Shown: piece after piece, positions 25,841 to 34,770 of the stretch
Layout of the letters: every line of letters starts with the position of its first letter
How positions within the stretch are numbered: position 1 is the stretch's first letter
NCBI GenBank assembly: GCA_023395395.1
Contig: JAEWZH010000005.1
Location: 23,127-87,126 of the forward strand
Length of the DNA: 64,000 nucleotides
Source of the DNA: Bacteroidota bacterium
Lineage (GTDB): Bacteria > Bacteroidota > Bacteroidia > Bacteroidales > Porphyromonadaceae
Reading direction: 5' to 3'
Notes under the pieces: generated by a model
What the model was told of the DNA's origin: nothing
Databases searched by the model: none
Seen by the model: only the letters and a program-made list of their open reading frames with translations
Program-made: the position numbers and the translations under genes

Positions 25841-28800
25841 TTAGAATGTAAGATTAAGACCGAATAGCACTGTACGTGGCAATGAATAGCCAGTACCTGA
25901 TGCTACACCACCTGTACGCATCCTCTCTGGAGTAGCCACCTTGGCTCCTACGAGGTAGCCGAGATTTTGCCCGGTGACAGAGAGCTCGATACGCTTAGCT
26001 GCTACCTTCTCTACGATGCTCTGAGGAAGAGCATAAGTGAGTGACAGCTCACGGAATGCCAGGTAATCACCTCTATAAGCAAAGAGATCAGAGTTACGGT
26101 GGAAGTTAGCCACTCCCAACATATCTGCATACACATACTTTGGATACTTTGCATTAGGATTTTCCGGAGTCCAGGTATTGAAGACCATATCGATGGTATT
26201 GTAGGTACCCTGTGCTGCTCCTATATACCACGGCGTGGTATTGTCATAGTTCCAGAAACCTAGGGCGTAGTCTACAGCCAGATATAGGCGGAAGCCCTTC
26301 CAACTCATCGTAGAGGTCATACCTCCGGTCCAGTGAGGCATAGCATTGCCGAATACCTCTTGGTCAAATGAGTCGATCTTACCATCGCCATTGATATCCT
26401 TCCATCTCATATCACCGGGGGTGATGAGGATACCATTTCTGCGCTGTGCATCGGTGAGCTGTGCCCAAGCAGCCGGGGTGTAAGCCTTCTTTCCTTGGAC
26501 ATTACCCTCTACGGTACCACCGGGATAAGCAGCATTAATCTCCTCATCTGTTTGGAAAATACCCATCGACCTATAGCCTACTACCACCCAAGGCTCCTGA
26601 CCCTCTTGATAGCCACCTACCCATCGTAGAACGTTGCCATTGCCTGTGTAGATTTGCTGGCCTCCCTGGCGATTGAGGTCTAGACCATTATCGGGGAGCT
26701 GGACAATCTTATTCCTATTGTAGGAAATATTACCACCAATCTGCCAAGTAAAGTCGTTGGTCTTGATAGGTGTACCGGAGATTTCCAACTCGACACCGCG
26801 GTTGCGGAACTTACCATTGTTATTCGTGATGCTGGAGAATCCGGATGTAGGAGGCAAGTCAAATGCCGCATACTTATCCGAAGTCAAACGGTCATAGTAG
26901 GTGATATTGGTATTGAGCCTATTAGCGAAGAAACTCATGTCTGCACCAATCTCAAAGGTGCGGGTCTTCTCCCAGCGAAGCGTAGGATTAGGCAAAGCAC
27001 CAATCAAGAAACCGGTATTACCATTGTACTTAGCTGAGCCATAGCTCCCCTGTAGAGTGTAGGCACCGATACCGGAGGCGTTGCCATTGATACCGTAGGA
27101 GACGCGTAGCTTACCAAAGCTGAGCCAAGGCATCGCCTCCTTTACAAAGTCTTCGTTGCCAAAGAGCCAACCGGCAGAGACGCCTGGGAAGAAACCCCAA
27201 CGGTTGTCTAGCAGTGAAGAGTAACCATCCTGACGGAATACTACGCTAGCGAGATACTTGCTGTCGTACTCATAGTTGAGCCTACCGAAGTAGGATAAGA
27301 TACGGTACCTGCTGTGACCGCTATCGATAGAGCGCTTACCCTCATCAGTGAGTGTAAGACCAAGATCCATAAAGTCATCGGTAGGTGCACCGCTACCTTC
27401 GGCATAGAATCCCTTGTAGCGATCCTCATAAAACTCCATACCGAGCATGGCATCCACAGAGTGCTTGCCAAAGTACTTATTGAAGTTGAACACACCATTG
27501 TAGGTCTGTGCGAGATTACGATCAAAGCTGGCCCAAGTCTCGCGACCACGCTGCCAAGCAGTGCCCTGCTGATTGGTGATTCTATCCTTATTGAAGCCCT
27601 CGTAGAAGCCCTCGCTATAGTACCAGTTGCCGGTGAGGGTGAGCTTGAGATAGTCGGTAAACTTGATGTCTAGCGACTGAATCATCGTAAACTTGTCGGT
27701 CTGATTGTCGCGTATCCACTTCTCCGGCTGGAAGAGCTGGTTACCGTCACCTTGGTTAGGACCTAGGAGTAGATTGCCCTCCTCATCCTCATAGCGAGCG
27801 GTGGTAGGCACGGAGTTGATACGACCGAAGTAGTTCTCCTCGCTACCTTGTGAGCCCGGCATGGAATTCCAGTTGGCACGGTTGAAGTTGAAGTTGCTAC
27901 GAGCGGTCAGCCAAGGCTTGATATTGTAGCTACCGTTGAATACAAAGCTGTAGCGCTTGTAAAACGAAGTGACAGGAAGACCCTGAGCGTGATTGTAACC
28001 CAGACCGGCGTAATAGGAGCCCTTGTCGTTACCTCCCGATAGACTCACATTGTAGTCTTGAGTCATAGAAGGATTGACGAAGTTGTAATCCTGTGGGAAG
28101 GTCTCCTTGTACATCAAGGTCTTATCAGAGATAGGGTCCTTCATCGTCTGCCAACCCTTGGTGAGGAGGTCGTCGTACTCAGTCTTGTACTCCATGAGGT
28201 TCCACCTCATGCCCGGGCCATACACGTTGCCTGTTCCCATTGGGGTAGCTCCCGTAAGGTTGGCCTTTGGTGCCCATGGCGTGATGTTATAAGCCCTACG
28301 CATCCAAGTGATATAATCCTTCGCACCGAGGAACTTGTGGGGGAAGACTGCATAATTGAGACCGATACGTGCCTTCACATTGATTTCACCCACGCCGGCC
28401 TTACCGCTCTTGGTGGTCACAAGGATTACACCATTGGCAGCGCGAGCACCATAAAGCGCAGTAGCACCGGCATCCTTAAGCATACTCATGCTCTCAATAT
28501 CATTAGGATTGATATCTGAGAGACTGCCACGTAGCTGACCATCCACAAGTACAAGCGGTGAGCCGCTACCATCGAGGTTGGTACCTCCACGGAGTACAAT
28601 CTGCGGAGTGGCGCCGGGGTTACCCGAAGCCTGTATTACACGCAGACCTGATACAGCTCCGGAGAGAGCCTGTGCAGGATTGGAGTAGACACCGGTAGTC
28701 AGTTTTTCGGTATTCACATTGGCGATAGAGCTGGTCACCTTAGCTCGGCTCTGCTTACCACCGTAACCGGTCACCACCACCTCCTGAAGGAGCTCATTGT

Positions 28801-29164
28801 CCTCTTGTAGTACGATTCGGAGGTCGGTTTGACCGTTAATCGCTACCGACACGGTCTTCATACCGACGTAGGAAACCTCAATGGTGCCATCGCTAGGCAC
28901 ATTGGCAAGCGTAAACTCACCATCGAGATTGGTCTGTGCGCCCTTGGATTTATCCCCCTTGAGCACCACTGTTGCACCGATCACTGGCTCATTGAAGGTA
29001 GCGTCTACTACCACACCCTTCACGGTAATCGTTTTGGCTTGTACTTCCGCTGTCGACACACTCGAAGAGTATGTAACTGCCTGAGTCTCAATACCCCCCC
29101 CTACAAAGAGGATAGCACCAAGGCTCAGTGGAAGAAGTGCCTTAAGACATACACCTCTTTTCAT
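25841..29164 (-). CDS. SusC/RagA-family TonB-dependent transporter (second pair)
   Basis: 1107 aa. An N-terminal signal region is followed by a carboxypeptidase-D-like domain (about 48-115, PVIGATVVLKGDKSKGAQ, SYVGMKTV), a TonB-box-like segment (LLQEVVVTGYGG), and the plug with LVLVDGQLRG and ALYGARAANGVILVTTKSG. The barrel ends VLFGLNLTF. The protein is about 100 residues longer than the other two SusC proteins in the window, within the normal SusC range. A strong promoter lies about 110 nt upstream and the operon contains only susC and susD. Confidence 0.95.
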   Translation of the reverse strand: MKRGVCLKALLPLSLGAILFVGGGIETQAVTYSSSVSTAEVQAKTITVKGVVVDATFNEPVIGATVVLKGDKSKGAQTNLDGEFTLANVPSDGTIEVSYVGMKTVSVAINGQTDLRIVLQEDNELLQEVVVTGYGGKQSRAKVTSSIANVNTEKLTTGVYSNPAQALSGAVSGLRVIQASGNPGATPQIVLRGGTNLDGSGSPLVLVDGQLRGSLSDINPNDIESMSMLKDAGATALYGARAANGVILVTTKSGKAGVGEINVKARIGLNYAVFPHKFLGAKDYITWMRRAYNITPWAPKANLTGATPMGTGNVYGPGMRWNLMEYKTEYDDLLTKGWQTMKDPISDKTLMYKETFPQDYNFVNPSMTQDYNVSLSGGNDKGSYYAGLGYNHAQGLPVTSFYKRYSFVFNGSYNIKPWLTARSNFNFNRANWNSMPGSQGSEENYFGRINSVPTTARYEDEEGNLLLGPNQGDGNQLFQPEKWIRDNQTDKFTMIQSLDIKFTDYLKLTLTGNWYYSEGFYEGFNKDRITNQQGTAWQRGRETWASFDRNLAQTYNGVFNFNKYFGKHSVDAMLGMEFYEDRYKGFYAEGSGAPTDDFMDLGLTLTDEGKRSIDSGHSRYRILSYFGRLNYEYDSKYLASVVFRQDGYSSLLDNRWGFFPGVSAGWLFGNEDFVKEAMPWLSFGKLRVSYGINGNASGIGAYTLQGSYGSAKYNGNTGFLIGALPNPTLRWEKTRTFEIGADMSFFANRLNTNITYYDRLTSDKYAAFDLPPTSGFSSITNNNGKFRNRGVELEISGTPIKTNDFTWQIGGNISYNRNKIVQLPDNGLDLNRQGGQQIYTGNGNVLRWVGGYQEGQEPWVVVGYRSMGIFQTDEEINAAYPGGTVEGNVQGKKAYTPAAWAQLTDAQRRNGILITPGDMRWKDINGDGKIDSFDQEVFGNAMPHWTGGMTSTMSWKGFRLYLAVDYALGFWNYDNTTPWYIGAAQGTYNTIDMVFNTWTPENPNAKYPKYVYADMLGVANFHRNSDLFAYRGDYLAFRELSLTYALPQSIVEKVAAKRIELSVTGQNLGYLVGAKVATPERMRTGGVASGTGYSLPRTVLFGLNLTF

Positions 29165-29274
29165 AAACCATAAAAAATAAGTTCTTACAAAACACCTAAA
29201 ATCATTGTTGAATAAGGCACATCTACCTAAATAAAAAAGATCACAGATTTAGCCCATTCTTTATGAAATTCATC

Positions 29275-29306
29275 CAAAGATAGGAAAATATTTCACAATA
29301 AACAAA
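29275..29306 (-). promoter_or_regulatory. Predicted promoter of the second SusCD operon
   Basis: On the minus strand TTTG (29303-29306), a 20-nt spacer and TATCTTTG (29275-29282) match the Bacteroidetes consensus at every defined base. The leader to the SusC start is about 105 nt. Confidence 0.8.
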
Positions 29307-29425
29307 CCTCCGAACAAAACTTATTGCAAAAATATCAATACAGCCGTCTCAGGAGAGGAAGCCAAGCGAAGAGGGAAGAGAAGAGTCTCTTTGAGAAATA
29401 AGCTGGGGGAAATTAAAACAAAGAA

Positions 29426-29467
29426 AGAGGTGGTAGCGCAAAAATCAATTTTGACACTTCCACCTCT
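29426..29467 (-). terminator. Nested hairpin, possible terminator
   Basis: Outer stem AGAGGTGG (29426-29433) pairs with CCACCTCT (29460-29467); an inner stem CAAAA/TTTTG (around 29439-29453) lies within. No clear T tract follows on either strand, so terminator function is uncertain. Confidence 0.4.
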
Positions 29468-29612
29468 CGGTTAAGATAACCAAACCTAGGTCTCTCCCAC
29501 TCTATCCTCTCTCTTAAACAAAAGGAACGTGCACTTCAACACCTAAGCGAACTAAGTTTAGAAATCATTCTCTTGGTTGCAAGATAAGACTTTTTTTCGT
29601 ATTATCCAAATT

Positions 29613-30500
29613 TTAATCCAGATATTTAGCCACAACAGGGACTCGTCTCAAGTCTTCGGCACAAAACCGAAAGTCCTCGAATAGCCTATCGACGAGATCA
29701 CGACACAATTCATCGGCGCGCTCCTTGGACCTCCTGATAGGTTCTTTTTCACCCCAGAAGTGTGTAAATAATTGCTGATCATCCAGTCTATTGAAATCAA
29801 GAAAAGCTTTGACCTCTACCCCAGACCTTTGAGCGCAGATAGAGAGCAGCCTCTGTTCGGCAAAAACCATCTGGCTTATATTTTCTTTGGGAAGATCATA
29901 ATTATTACGCATAAATTCAAAAGCACAAGAGGTGTAATAATCCTTGAGATTTGAATTTCCGAAATATAGGAGCGCTGTATTGGAGGGCAATACACTCCAA
30001 TCCCATAGAGGGTCAAAATGGTAGTTGGGCGGGATTTTAAGGAGCTCTTTGGGGAGATAGATGTCACCGCTTATCGCCTCTTTATGGATGCAGGTAACCC
30101 CCTCTTTGTCAATCAACTTGTCGAGGCTTCCCCAGACAATCATATCGGTATCTATCATGACGCATGGGCAATCCATATCCCTAAGCGCATAGAGCTTGGA
30201 GGCAGCCCAAAAGACGGAAAAGTTAATCGGGTCTTCGATACTATCGAGGAGCGTTGTATCGATTCCGGCATCCCAGACAAAGGTCATATTTTGGGACTCA
30301 TACAGCTCCAATCCTTTCGTGTCAGTGTACAGCTTAATCGGACCGTTGTGAAAACGCCATTGCAGAGCCGACATGATAGTCCCCAACAATTCAAAATCGT
30401 GAATATAAGGGACACCGCCACGCTCCACCGTGGGTCGCGTATGGGTGATATGAAACCCGGTCAAACGGTTGTCACACTTTTTCATTTCCTTCCAAAGCAA
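29613..30500 (-). CDS. Glycosyltransferase-like protein of unassigned family
   Basis: 295 aa without signal peptide or membrane segment. The centre (about residues 90-130) has FWAASKLYALRDMDCPCVMIDTDMIVWG in sequence order: a helix, a strand and a DTD motif like the DxD metal and nucleotide-sugar site of GT-A glycosyltransferases. The N-terminal half (TIMSALQWRFHNGPIKLYTD) resembles the opening strands of that fold. QMVFAEQRLL later resembles the acceptor-side helix of GT8-like enzymes. Substrate unknown. It lies 127 nt downstream of the DUF2589 operon on the same strand, with no strong promoter in between, so it may be its last gene. The GT assignment rests on the motif and fold pattern only. 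Confidence 0.6.
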   Translation of the reverse strand: MLWKEMKKCDNRLTGFHITHTRPTVERGGVPYIHDFELLGTIMSALQWRFHNGPIKLYTDTKGLELYESQNMTFVWDAGIDTTLLDSIEDPINFSVFWAASKLYALRDMDCPCVMIDTDMIVWGSLDKLIDKEGVTCIHKEAISGDIYLPKELLKIPPNYHFDPLWDWSVLPSNTALLYFGNSNLKDYYTSCAFEFMRNNYDLPKENISQMVFAEQRLLSICAQRSGVEVKAFLDFNRLDDQQLFTHFWGEKEPIRRSKERADELCRDLVDRLFEDFRFCAEDLRRVPVVAKYLD

Positions 30501-30627
30501 ATTTAGCGTACGGAGTCCACAGACTAGGTTTGGACTCCTTATCCATTGTCATCGCCTCTTCGCTCGATAAGGAGGCCTACTTTCTACTGATCGAGCTTTC
30601 TTCACCTCCTTTACTCCTTTATCTATC

Positions 30628-31554
30628 TCAAGATTCCTTCCTGATTACTCTTCCCCTAAGCCTGTCTCTCCTAGGCTTTTCAAACCTCTCTCTCTTACGC
30701 TTGATCAACCTCATGCCGTAACCCGTACCACCGGAGCCTGAAGAAGAGCCGGAGGAAGTTTTTGAACTGATTAGCCCCATGCCGTAACCTGTACCACTAG
30801 AACCTGAAGAAGAGTCGGGCAAAGCGTTTGGATCGATGACACGTACCTCGCACATCCCTTGAGCGTCATCAGTCTTAGCAAAGATATATGCGATACCGGC
30901 AGCAATCCCCCTGACTCTGCCATTTCGATCCACCTTGGCGATATCGGGGTCACTCGAAGACCAAGTGATAGATTCTTTGGCTACATCACCGCCAGCCAGA
31001 TACAAATCTACCCGACTTCCGAGCTTGAGTTCGGTCTTTTCGTGCCTAAGCAGGAGGGTCGCGGTAGGTGGTTGTACCTCTCGTTTCTCCTCTAGGGCAA
31101 TGGTCTCATCCAAGAAATACAATAGTCGGGACAATCCTACAGGCATGTGGTCTTGAGATGCGTGTAGTTTGACGCTCAAATGGTGCGTCTGAGGGTTGTA
31201 GGAGTCCTCGCTAAGTTTTTTGGATCCTCTATCCACAAAAGTACACTCGAGGTGAGACTCATTACAGAAGTCTACCCTGGCGTCAAACGCAATATCGAGA
31301 GTATCGACCGAAAAAGAGGGTATAGGGACCAATGCCATCAGTGGAATCGATAGCTCCAGTATCTGATTGTCCTTTTGATACCTGAAAGACACCACCACAG
31401 CTTTTTTCCGACCTATTTCGTCGGTAGTGAATGCGACTGCGTCTAGATAGCGCTGAGCCGACTGAGCTGCATCAGCTTGAGCCTGAATACACGCCCTCAC
31501 CGGTTCGCCCAACATCTGCTCAAAAGGGATATTTCTCAGTGGGTTATCACTCAT
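30628..31554 (-). CDS. DUF2589 protein with C-terminal BIG2-like domain and basic Gly/Ser tail
   Basis: 308 aa, no signal peptide. Residues 1-150 are a DUF2589-type domain: NIPFEQMLGEPVRACIQAQA, then LSIPLMALVPIPSFSVDTLD, then SQDHMPVGLSRLLYFLDET. Residues about 165-240 resemble a bacterial Ig-like (BIG2) domain (ITWSSSDPDIAKVDRNGRVR, GIAAGIAYIFA). The tail carries two copies of a motif SGTGYGMGLI / GGTGYGMRLI in Ser/Gly linker and ends in about 20 mostly basic residues. It is translated 2 nt after its upstream neighbour. Function is unknown to me; cytoplasmic location is inferred from the lack of signal. Confidence 0.75.
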   Translation of the reverse strand: MSDNPLRNIPFEQMLGEPVRACIQAQADAAQSAQRYLDAVAFTTDEIGRKKAVVVSFRYQKDNQILELSIPLMALVPIPSFSVDTLDIAFDARVDFCNESHLECTFVDRGSKKLSEDSYNPQTHHLSVKLHASQDHMPVGLSRLLYFLDETIALEEKREVQPPTATLLLRHEKTELKLGSRVDLYLAGGDVAKESITWSSSDPDIAKVDRNGRVRGIAAGIAYIFAKTDDAQGMCEVRVIDPNALPDSSSGSSGTGYGMGLISSKTSSGSSSGSGGTGYGMRLIKRKRERFEKPRRDRLRGRVIRKES

Positions 31555-31556
31555 GG

Positions 31557-32693
31557 CTACGATCTCTTTATAATTTTTACATTGGAGGCTTTGTCAAGCT
31601 CAAAATTGATCTGCAGTCTGTCAAATCGGTTGGGGACAATCAACTGTTTGATCCTGCTCCCCTTGACGACAAGCGTCTTCAGTTGAGCGCAAAATGAGAT
31701 ATCCACCACCTCATGGTCGCAACCCAAGATTTCGAGACGGACGAGCTCTCGGGCAGAGGTCAGAGAAACGACAGGGATCATCCCTTCTCCAAAATTGGCC
31801 AATACCAGACTACGCACCTGCTCCAACCACGAAAAATCCGTGGCGGGGATATGCTGGTTGGGCTTCAGAGGCTCCTCGATACCACGCAGCTCCAGCAGAT
31901 GGATATCTGCAAGACGACTCATGGGGAAAGACTGCACTTGAGTCAGGTTGATCTGAGTGCTCCTAAAGGCGAGGAGGGAATGAAAGGCATCCAGGTCATC
32001 GATACTGAAAAACGGATAGATGTCATACGGGATATCCAAGGCTTTTATCTTTTCGATATCCTCTCGCCTCAGTTCCGTACGACCTTTAATCGGCAATTTA
32101 ATTCCCTTGGTCTCCTTTTTATCAAAGAATCCCAGTGGCAGTGGGTTGGGAATTACCTTGGCGGCACCACCTGCCAGCGCGGCAGCTATACCTCTATCAC
32201 GGAGGGTCAGGTATGCACTTTCGGCATTGATCGACTGCTCCATAAAGCCTAAAACCTTGCTCAATCCCGACGGCATCTGGTCTTGGGTGGCTCTGACAGC
32301 AATATCGAGAGTGCTCGTGTACTCCATCTTTTGGGCAGAGTTGGGATCCATAGCATAGGTCGCATAGAATGCTCTTTGGTTACCAGATGATTCCTTGAGC
32401 GATTGTCTGGTCTCTGTCAGTTGGGCACGGAAAGTAATGTCCAACGTGTCTATCGAAAAATAGGGGACAGGCACAATCGTAAGCAGAGGGACACTCAGCC
32501 TCGATACCCTCCCTCCATTAAGGAACGAAAAGGATACCATGACGGCATCTTCTCCGCCATTAAGTCCAACCTCCTTGATGTATCTCCAAGTACTCATAGA
32601 GGCTTGCTCTTGGGCCTTGATACATGCCTTGAGAGGGCCTCCGATTAAGTGCTCAAAAGGAATCCCTTTTAGTTGTTTGTTTTCGTCGCTCAT
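31557..32693 (-). CDS. DUF2589 protein with C-terminal leucine-rich-repeat-like region
   Basis: 378 aa, no signal peptide. The DUF2589 part is clear: GIPFEHLIGGPLKACIKAQE (about 9-28), LSVPLLTIVPVPYFSIDTLD (about 67-86) and TQDQMPSGLSKVLGFMEQS. From about residue 215 the pattern is LRR-like, with spaced leucine strands (LADIHLLELRGIEEPL, VRSLVLANFGEG, LVRLEILGCDHEVVDISF, LKTLVVKGSRIKQLIV). Such regions usually bind proteins. It starts 49 nt after the zinc-ribbon gene and ends 2 nt before the next DUF2589 gene. Confidence 0.75.
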   Translation of the reverse strand: MSDENKQLKGIPFEHLIGGPLKACIKAQEQASMSTWRYIKEVGLNGGEDAVMVSFSFLNGGRVSRLSVPLLTIVPVPYFSIDTLDITFRAQLTETRQSLKESSGNQRAFYATYAMDPNSAQKMEYTSTLDIAVRATQDQMPSGLSKVLGFMEQSINAESAYLTLRDRGIAAALAGGAAKVIPNPLPLGFFDKKETKGIKLPIKGRTELRREDIEKIKALDIPYDIYPFFSIDDLDAFHSLLAFRSTQINLTQVQSFPMSRLADIHLLELRGIEEPLKPNQHIPATDFSWLEQVRSLVLANFGEGMIPVVSLTSARELVRLEILGCDHEVVDISFCAQLKTLVVKGSRIKQLIVPNRFDRLQINFELDKASNVKIIKRS

Positions 32694-32742
32694 GCCCTTA
32701 TTGTATCGTTACAGAGCTCTATGCTCGTTGAAAAACTACTTC

Positions 32743-32964
32743 TTAACGCTTAAATGTGCTTGCCTCCTCGACCCGTTGCTTAGCAAGCTCGACATCCTTG
32801 AGGATATCCAACGCCTTCTTGGACTCTTGCTGGTTGATTTCCAATCTCAACTTGCAATGCTTACACTCGATATAGCGTGCTGAGATAAGCTCACCGATGG
32901 TCGTCTCGATGAAGTGGTTGCACTTGGGGCAGTTGAGACCCGGTTTTCTTTGTTCTTTATTCAT
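32743..32964 (-). CDS. Small zinc-ribbon protein
   Basis: 73 aa. Two CxxC knuckles (CPKC at 12-15 and CKHC at 35-38) are spaced as in a zinc ribbon, followed by a charged helical tail (SKKALDILKDVELAKQRVEE) that could form a coiled coil. It may be a metal-stabilised adaptor within the DUF2589 operon, 20 nt after its upstream neighbour. It has no enzymatic motif. Confidence 0.7.
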   Translation of the reverse strand: MNKEQRKPGLNCPKCNHFIETTIGELISARYIECKHCKLRLEINQQESKKALDILKDVELAKQRVEEASTFKR

Positions 32965-32984
32965 GTTATCAGACTGTGGCTTGA

Positions 32985-33926
32985 TTAGTATTCTTCGGAT
33001 AGTTTCACATTATTGCCCAGTGTCCCAAGGATATCGATAATACCATTAGGGATGGGCGTTTGATTGAGCTTGACCTTAAAGGAAAAATTGGTCACTTGGT
33101 TTTCCTGTGTCTTGTGGAGGACTACCCGAGTATTTTCCTCGTTGCCACTCAGCTTATCCACAGGCATCCGGAGACTAAATATCGGAGCGATATGCTTGTG
33201 GGCATAGTAGCGGCGTTCTCCGCCCAGCTCACGATTGATCTCTATTTTGGAGCTCGAATCTTTATTTTTGCGATAGAGATGATTATTGTACCTAAATGTC
33301 CCATCAGGATAGAGTGTGAGAAACAACTGGTATCCCTGCTCAAATTGGGAAATATTTCGCGTAGGGAAAGAGTCTTCCCATAGTGTCACATAAGGTCGCC
33401 CCAAAGAGAGGAGTACATAGCTTTTCTTCTTCAGTGGCTTAGAGGGGTCGCTACTGAAATAGGTGGGTTCGTCCGATCCTCTTCCTCGATTTTTGATCTG
33501 GAAAATCAGTCTCTGAGGAGAGGTGACGGACTGATAGATTTTTATTTCGTCTACGATGTACTTCCTATTTAATTTATTATCATAAACCAGAGTCAGCGTC
33601 TTCGCCTCAGTCGCCTCGGCTAACACTGGTTCGTAACCGACGGAGTTTTCCTCCTTACTTTGGTTTATTTCGAGTTCACAGCTGCACGAAAACTCGGCCT
33701 CTTCGACACGAAGCAAAGAAAGAGGGATTAGTGTGATGACCGGTATCTGAAGCCTGACACGACGTCCTTGGTCATCATTAAACCCGAAAGAGATAGGGGG
33801 CATATCGCGCAACTCTTGCAGTATGCGCAGATACTCCCGCATCGCCATTTGGTCTGCTTTAATCGTGGAGATATGAGCCTCTCTGATTAAGTCTACTAAT
33901 CCTATTTTCTGTACAAGTTCGCCCAT
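32985..33926 (-). CDS. Divergent DUF2589-like protein
   Basis: 313 aa, no signal peptide. It lacks the exact motifs of its neighbours but keeps their order: an N-terminal helix with IREAHISTIKADQMAMREYL in place of the IGGPLxACIxAQ helix; RLQIPVITLIPLSLLRVEEAE matching VPLLTIVPIPY; and a last block TPIPNGIIDILGTLGNNV matching MPxGxxKVL at the very end. The middle (about 110-270) is an insertion rich in Lys, Arg and Tyr with no known motif. I infer it is a diverged family member. The first gap downstream is 20 nt to the zinc-ribbon gene. Confidence 0.6.
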   Translation of the reverse strand: MGELVQKIGLVDLIREAHISTIKADQMAMREYLRILQELRDMPPISFGFNDDQGRRVRLQIPVITLIPLSLLRVEEAEFSCSCELEINQSKEENSVGYEPVLAEATEAKTLTLVYDNKLNRKYIVDEIKIYQSVTSPQRLIFQIKNRGRGSDEPTYFSSDPSKPLKKKSYVLLSLGRPYVTLWEDSFPTRNISQFEQGYQLFLTLYPDGTFRYNNHLYRKNKDSSSKIEINRELGGERRYYAHKHIAPIFSLRMPVDKLSGNEENTRVVLHKTQENQVTNFSFKVKLNQTPIPNGIIDILGTLGNNVKLSEEY

Positions 33927-33972
33927 AAAAAACTATCTTCATTATACGCCCAAAATCACAGAGTATACCGTA

Positions 33973-34746
33973 TCACCGAGCGACACTCGCTTCCTGGCTT
34001 TGGCGAGAGACAATCGTAAGAGAAAGCGATTGAATCGTCTCCCCCGGATATTCCTTCAGCCGTTCCGCCTCTGTCTCTATATGGAGCGAACGATTTGTCC
34101 GGCACTGATACAAGTGAGCATCCTCCTCCTCTTGGATGATTTTCTTGATCTCCTTGCTCACATCGTTGTCCAGTATCTGTCTCGTCTTCTCCAATAGGTC
34201 TTGACCTCCCGGCAATGCAAATAGCCCCTCTATATCGCTATGGGAAAACAGGTATTGCTCCCCTACGGCAAGCACTTGGTCTGCGATAGGCTCCACCTCC
34301 AATCGATGCTCTCGATTGTAAAGGGTCTTAATGTTGTTGAGGAGTGCGGTACGTATATGGTGTGACAAGTAGTCAATGAGCCTTTGATGGTCGCCCAAGT
34401 CGCTGATGTACGAAAAACCCTTGTCCTCATAAGGGAGCCCGGATTGTTGTACCTGAGTGACAAACTTACGAATCATCAGCTTTGCCAACTGTTCGGAGAG
34501 GTTTCCCAGAAGACGGTCATTTTCAGCTTTGTTCAGCACCTGGACTTCCGTGACCTTTTCACCCTCCAAGATAGCAAACTTGAGATGGACTGTCAATTCA
34601 CCTACCCCAACAGCAGGAGAGATGGCAGAGGCTTCTACATTACTCAGACTCGAATGGGTCAAGTCTCGAGCATAAGCATTGACCTCGTGCTGTGCTTGTA
34701 CCACATCCCTTAAAATCGATGATATTACTTCTTTGATGGTCGTCAT
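33973..34746 (-). CDS. Uncharacterised protein of the DUF2589 operon
   Basis: 257 aa, no signal peptide or membrane helix. The N-terminus (VISSILRDVVQAQHEVNAYA) and a beta segment near LTVHLKFAILEGEKVTEVQV recall a shortened DUF2589 layout, but the later MPxGxxKVL block is missing. The middle and end are mostly charged helix (KTLYNREHRLEVEPIADQVL; KKIIQEEEDAHLYQ). No recognised domain. The position between DUF2589 genes, 24 and 46 nt from its neighbours, suggests it belongs to the same assembly. Confidence 0.6.
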   Translation of the reverse strand: MTTIKEVISSILRDVVQAQHEVNAYARDLTHSSLSNVEASAISPAVGVGELTVHLKFAILEGEKVTEVQVLNKAENDRLLGNLSEQLAKLMIRKFVTQVQQSGLPYEDKGFSYISDLGDHQRLIDYLSHHIRTALLNNIKTLYNREHRLEVEPIADQVLAVGEQYLFSHSDIEGLFALPGGQDLLEKTRQILDNDVSKEIKKIIQEEEDAHLYQCRTNRSLHIETEAERLKEYPGETIQSLSLTIVSRQSQEASVAR

Positions 34747-34770
34747 AAGTATAAATATGGAGTGAAATCA

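Larger units (their letters stand above)
29165..29612. other. 448-nt intergenic region between SusC and the glycosyltransferase-like gene
   Basis: Contains the minus-strand SusC promoter (29275-29306) and a nested hairpin (29426-29467) that could end the transcript of the gene at 29613. The rest is AT-rich with no supported gene. Confidence 0.6.
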
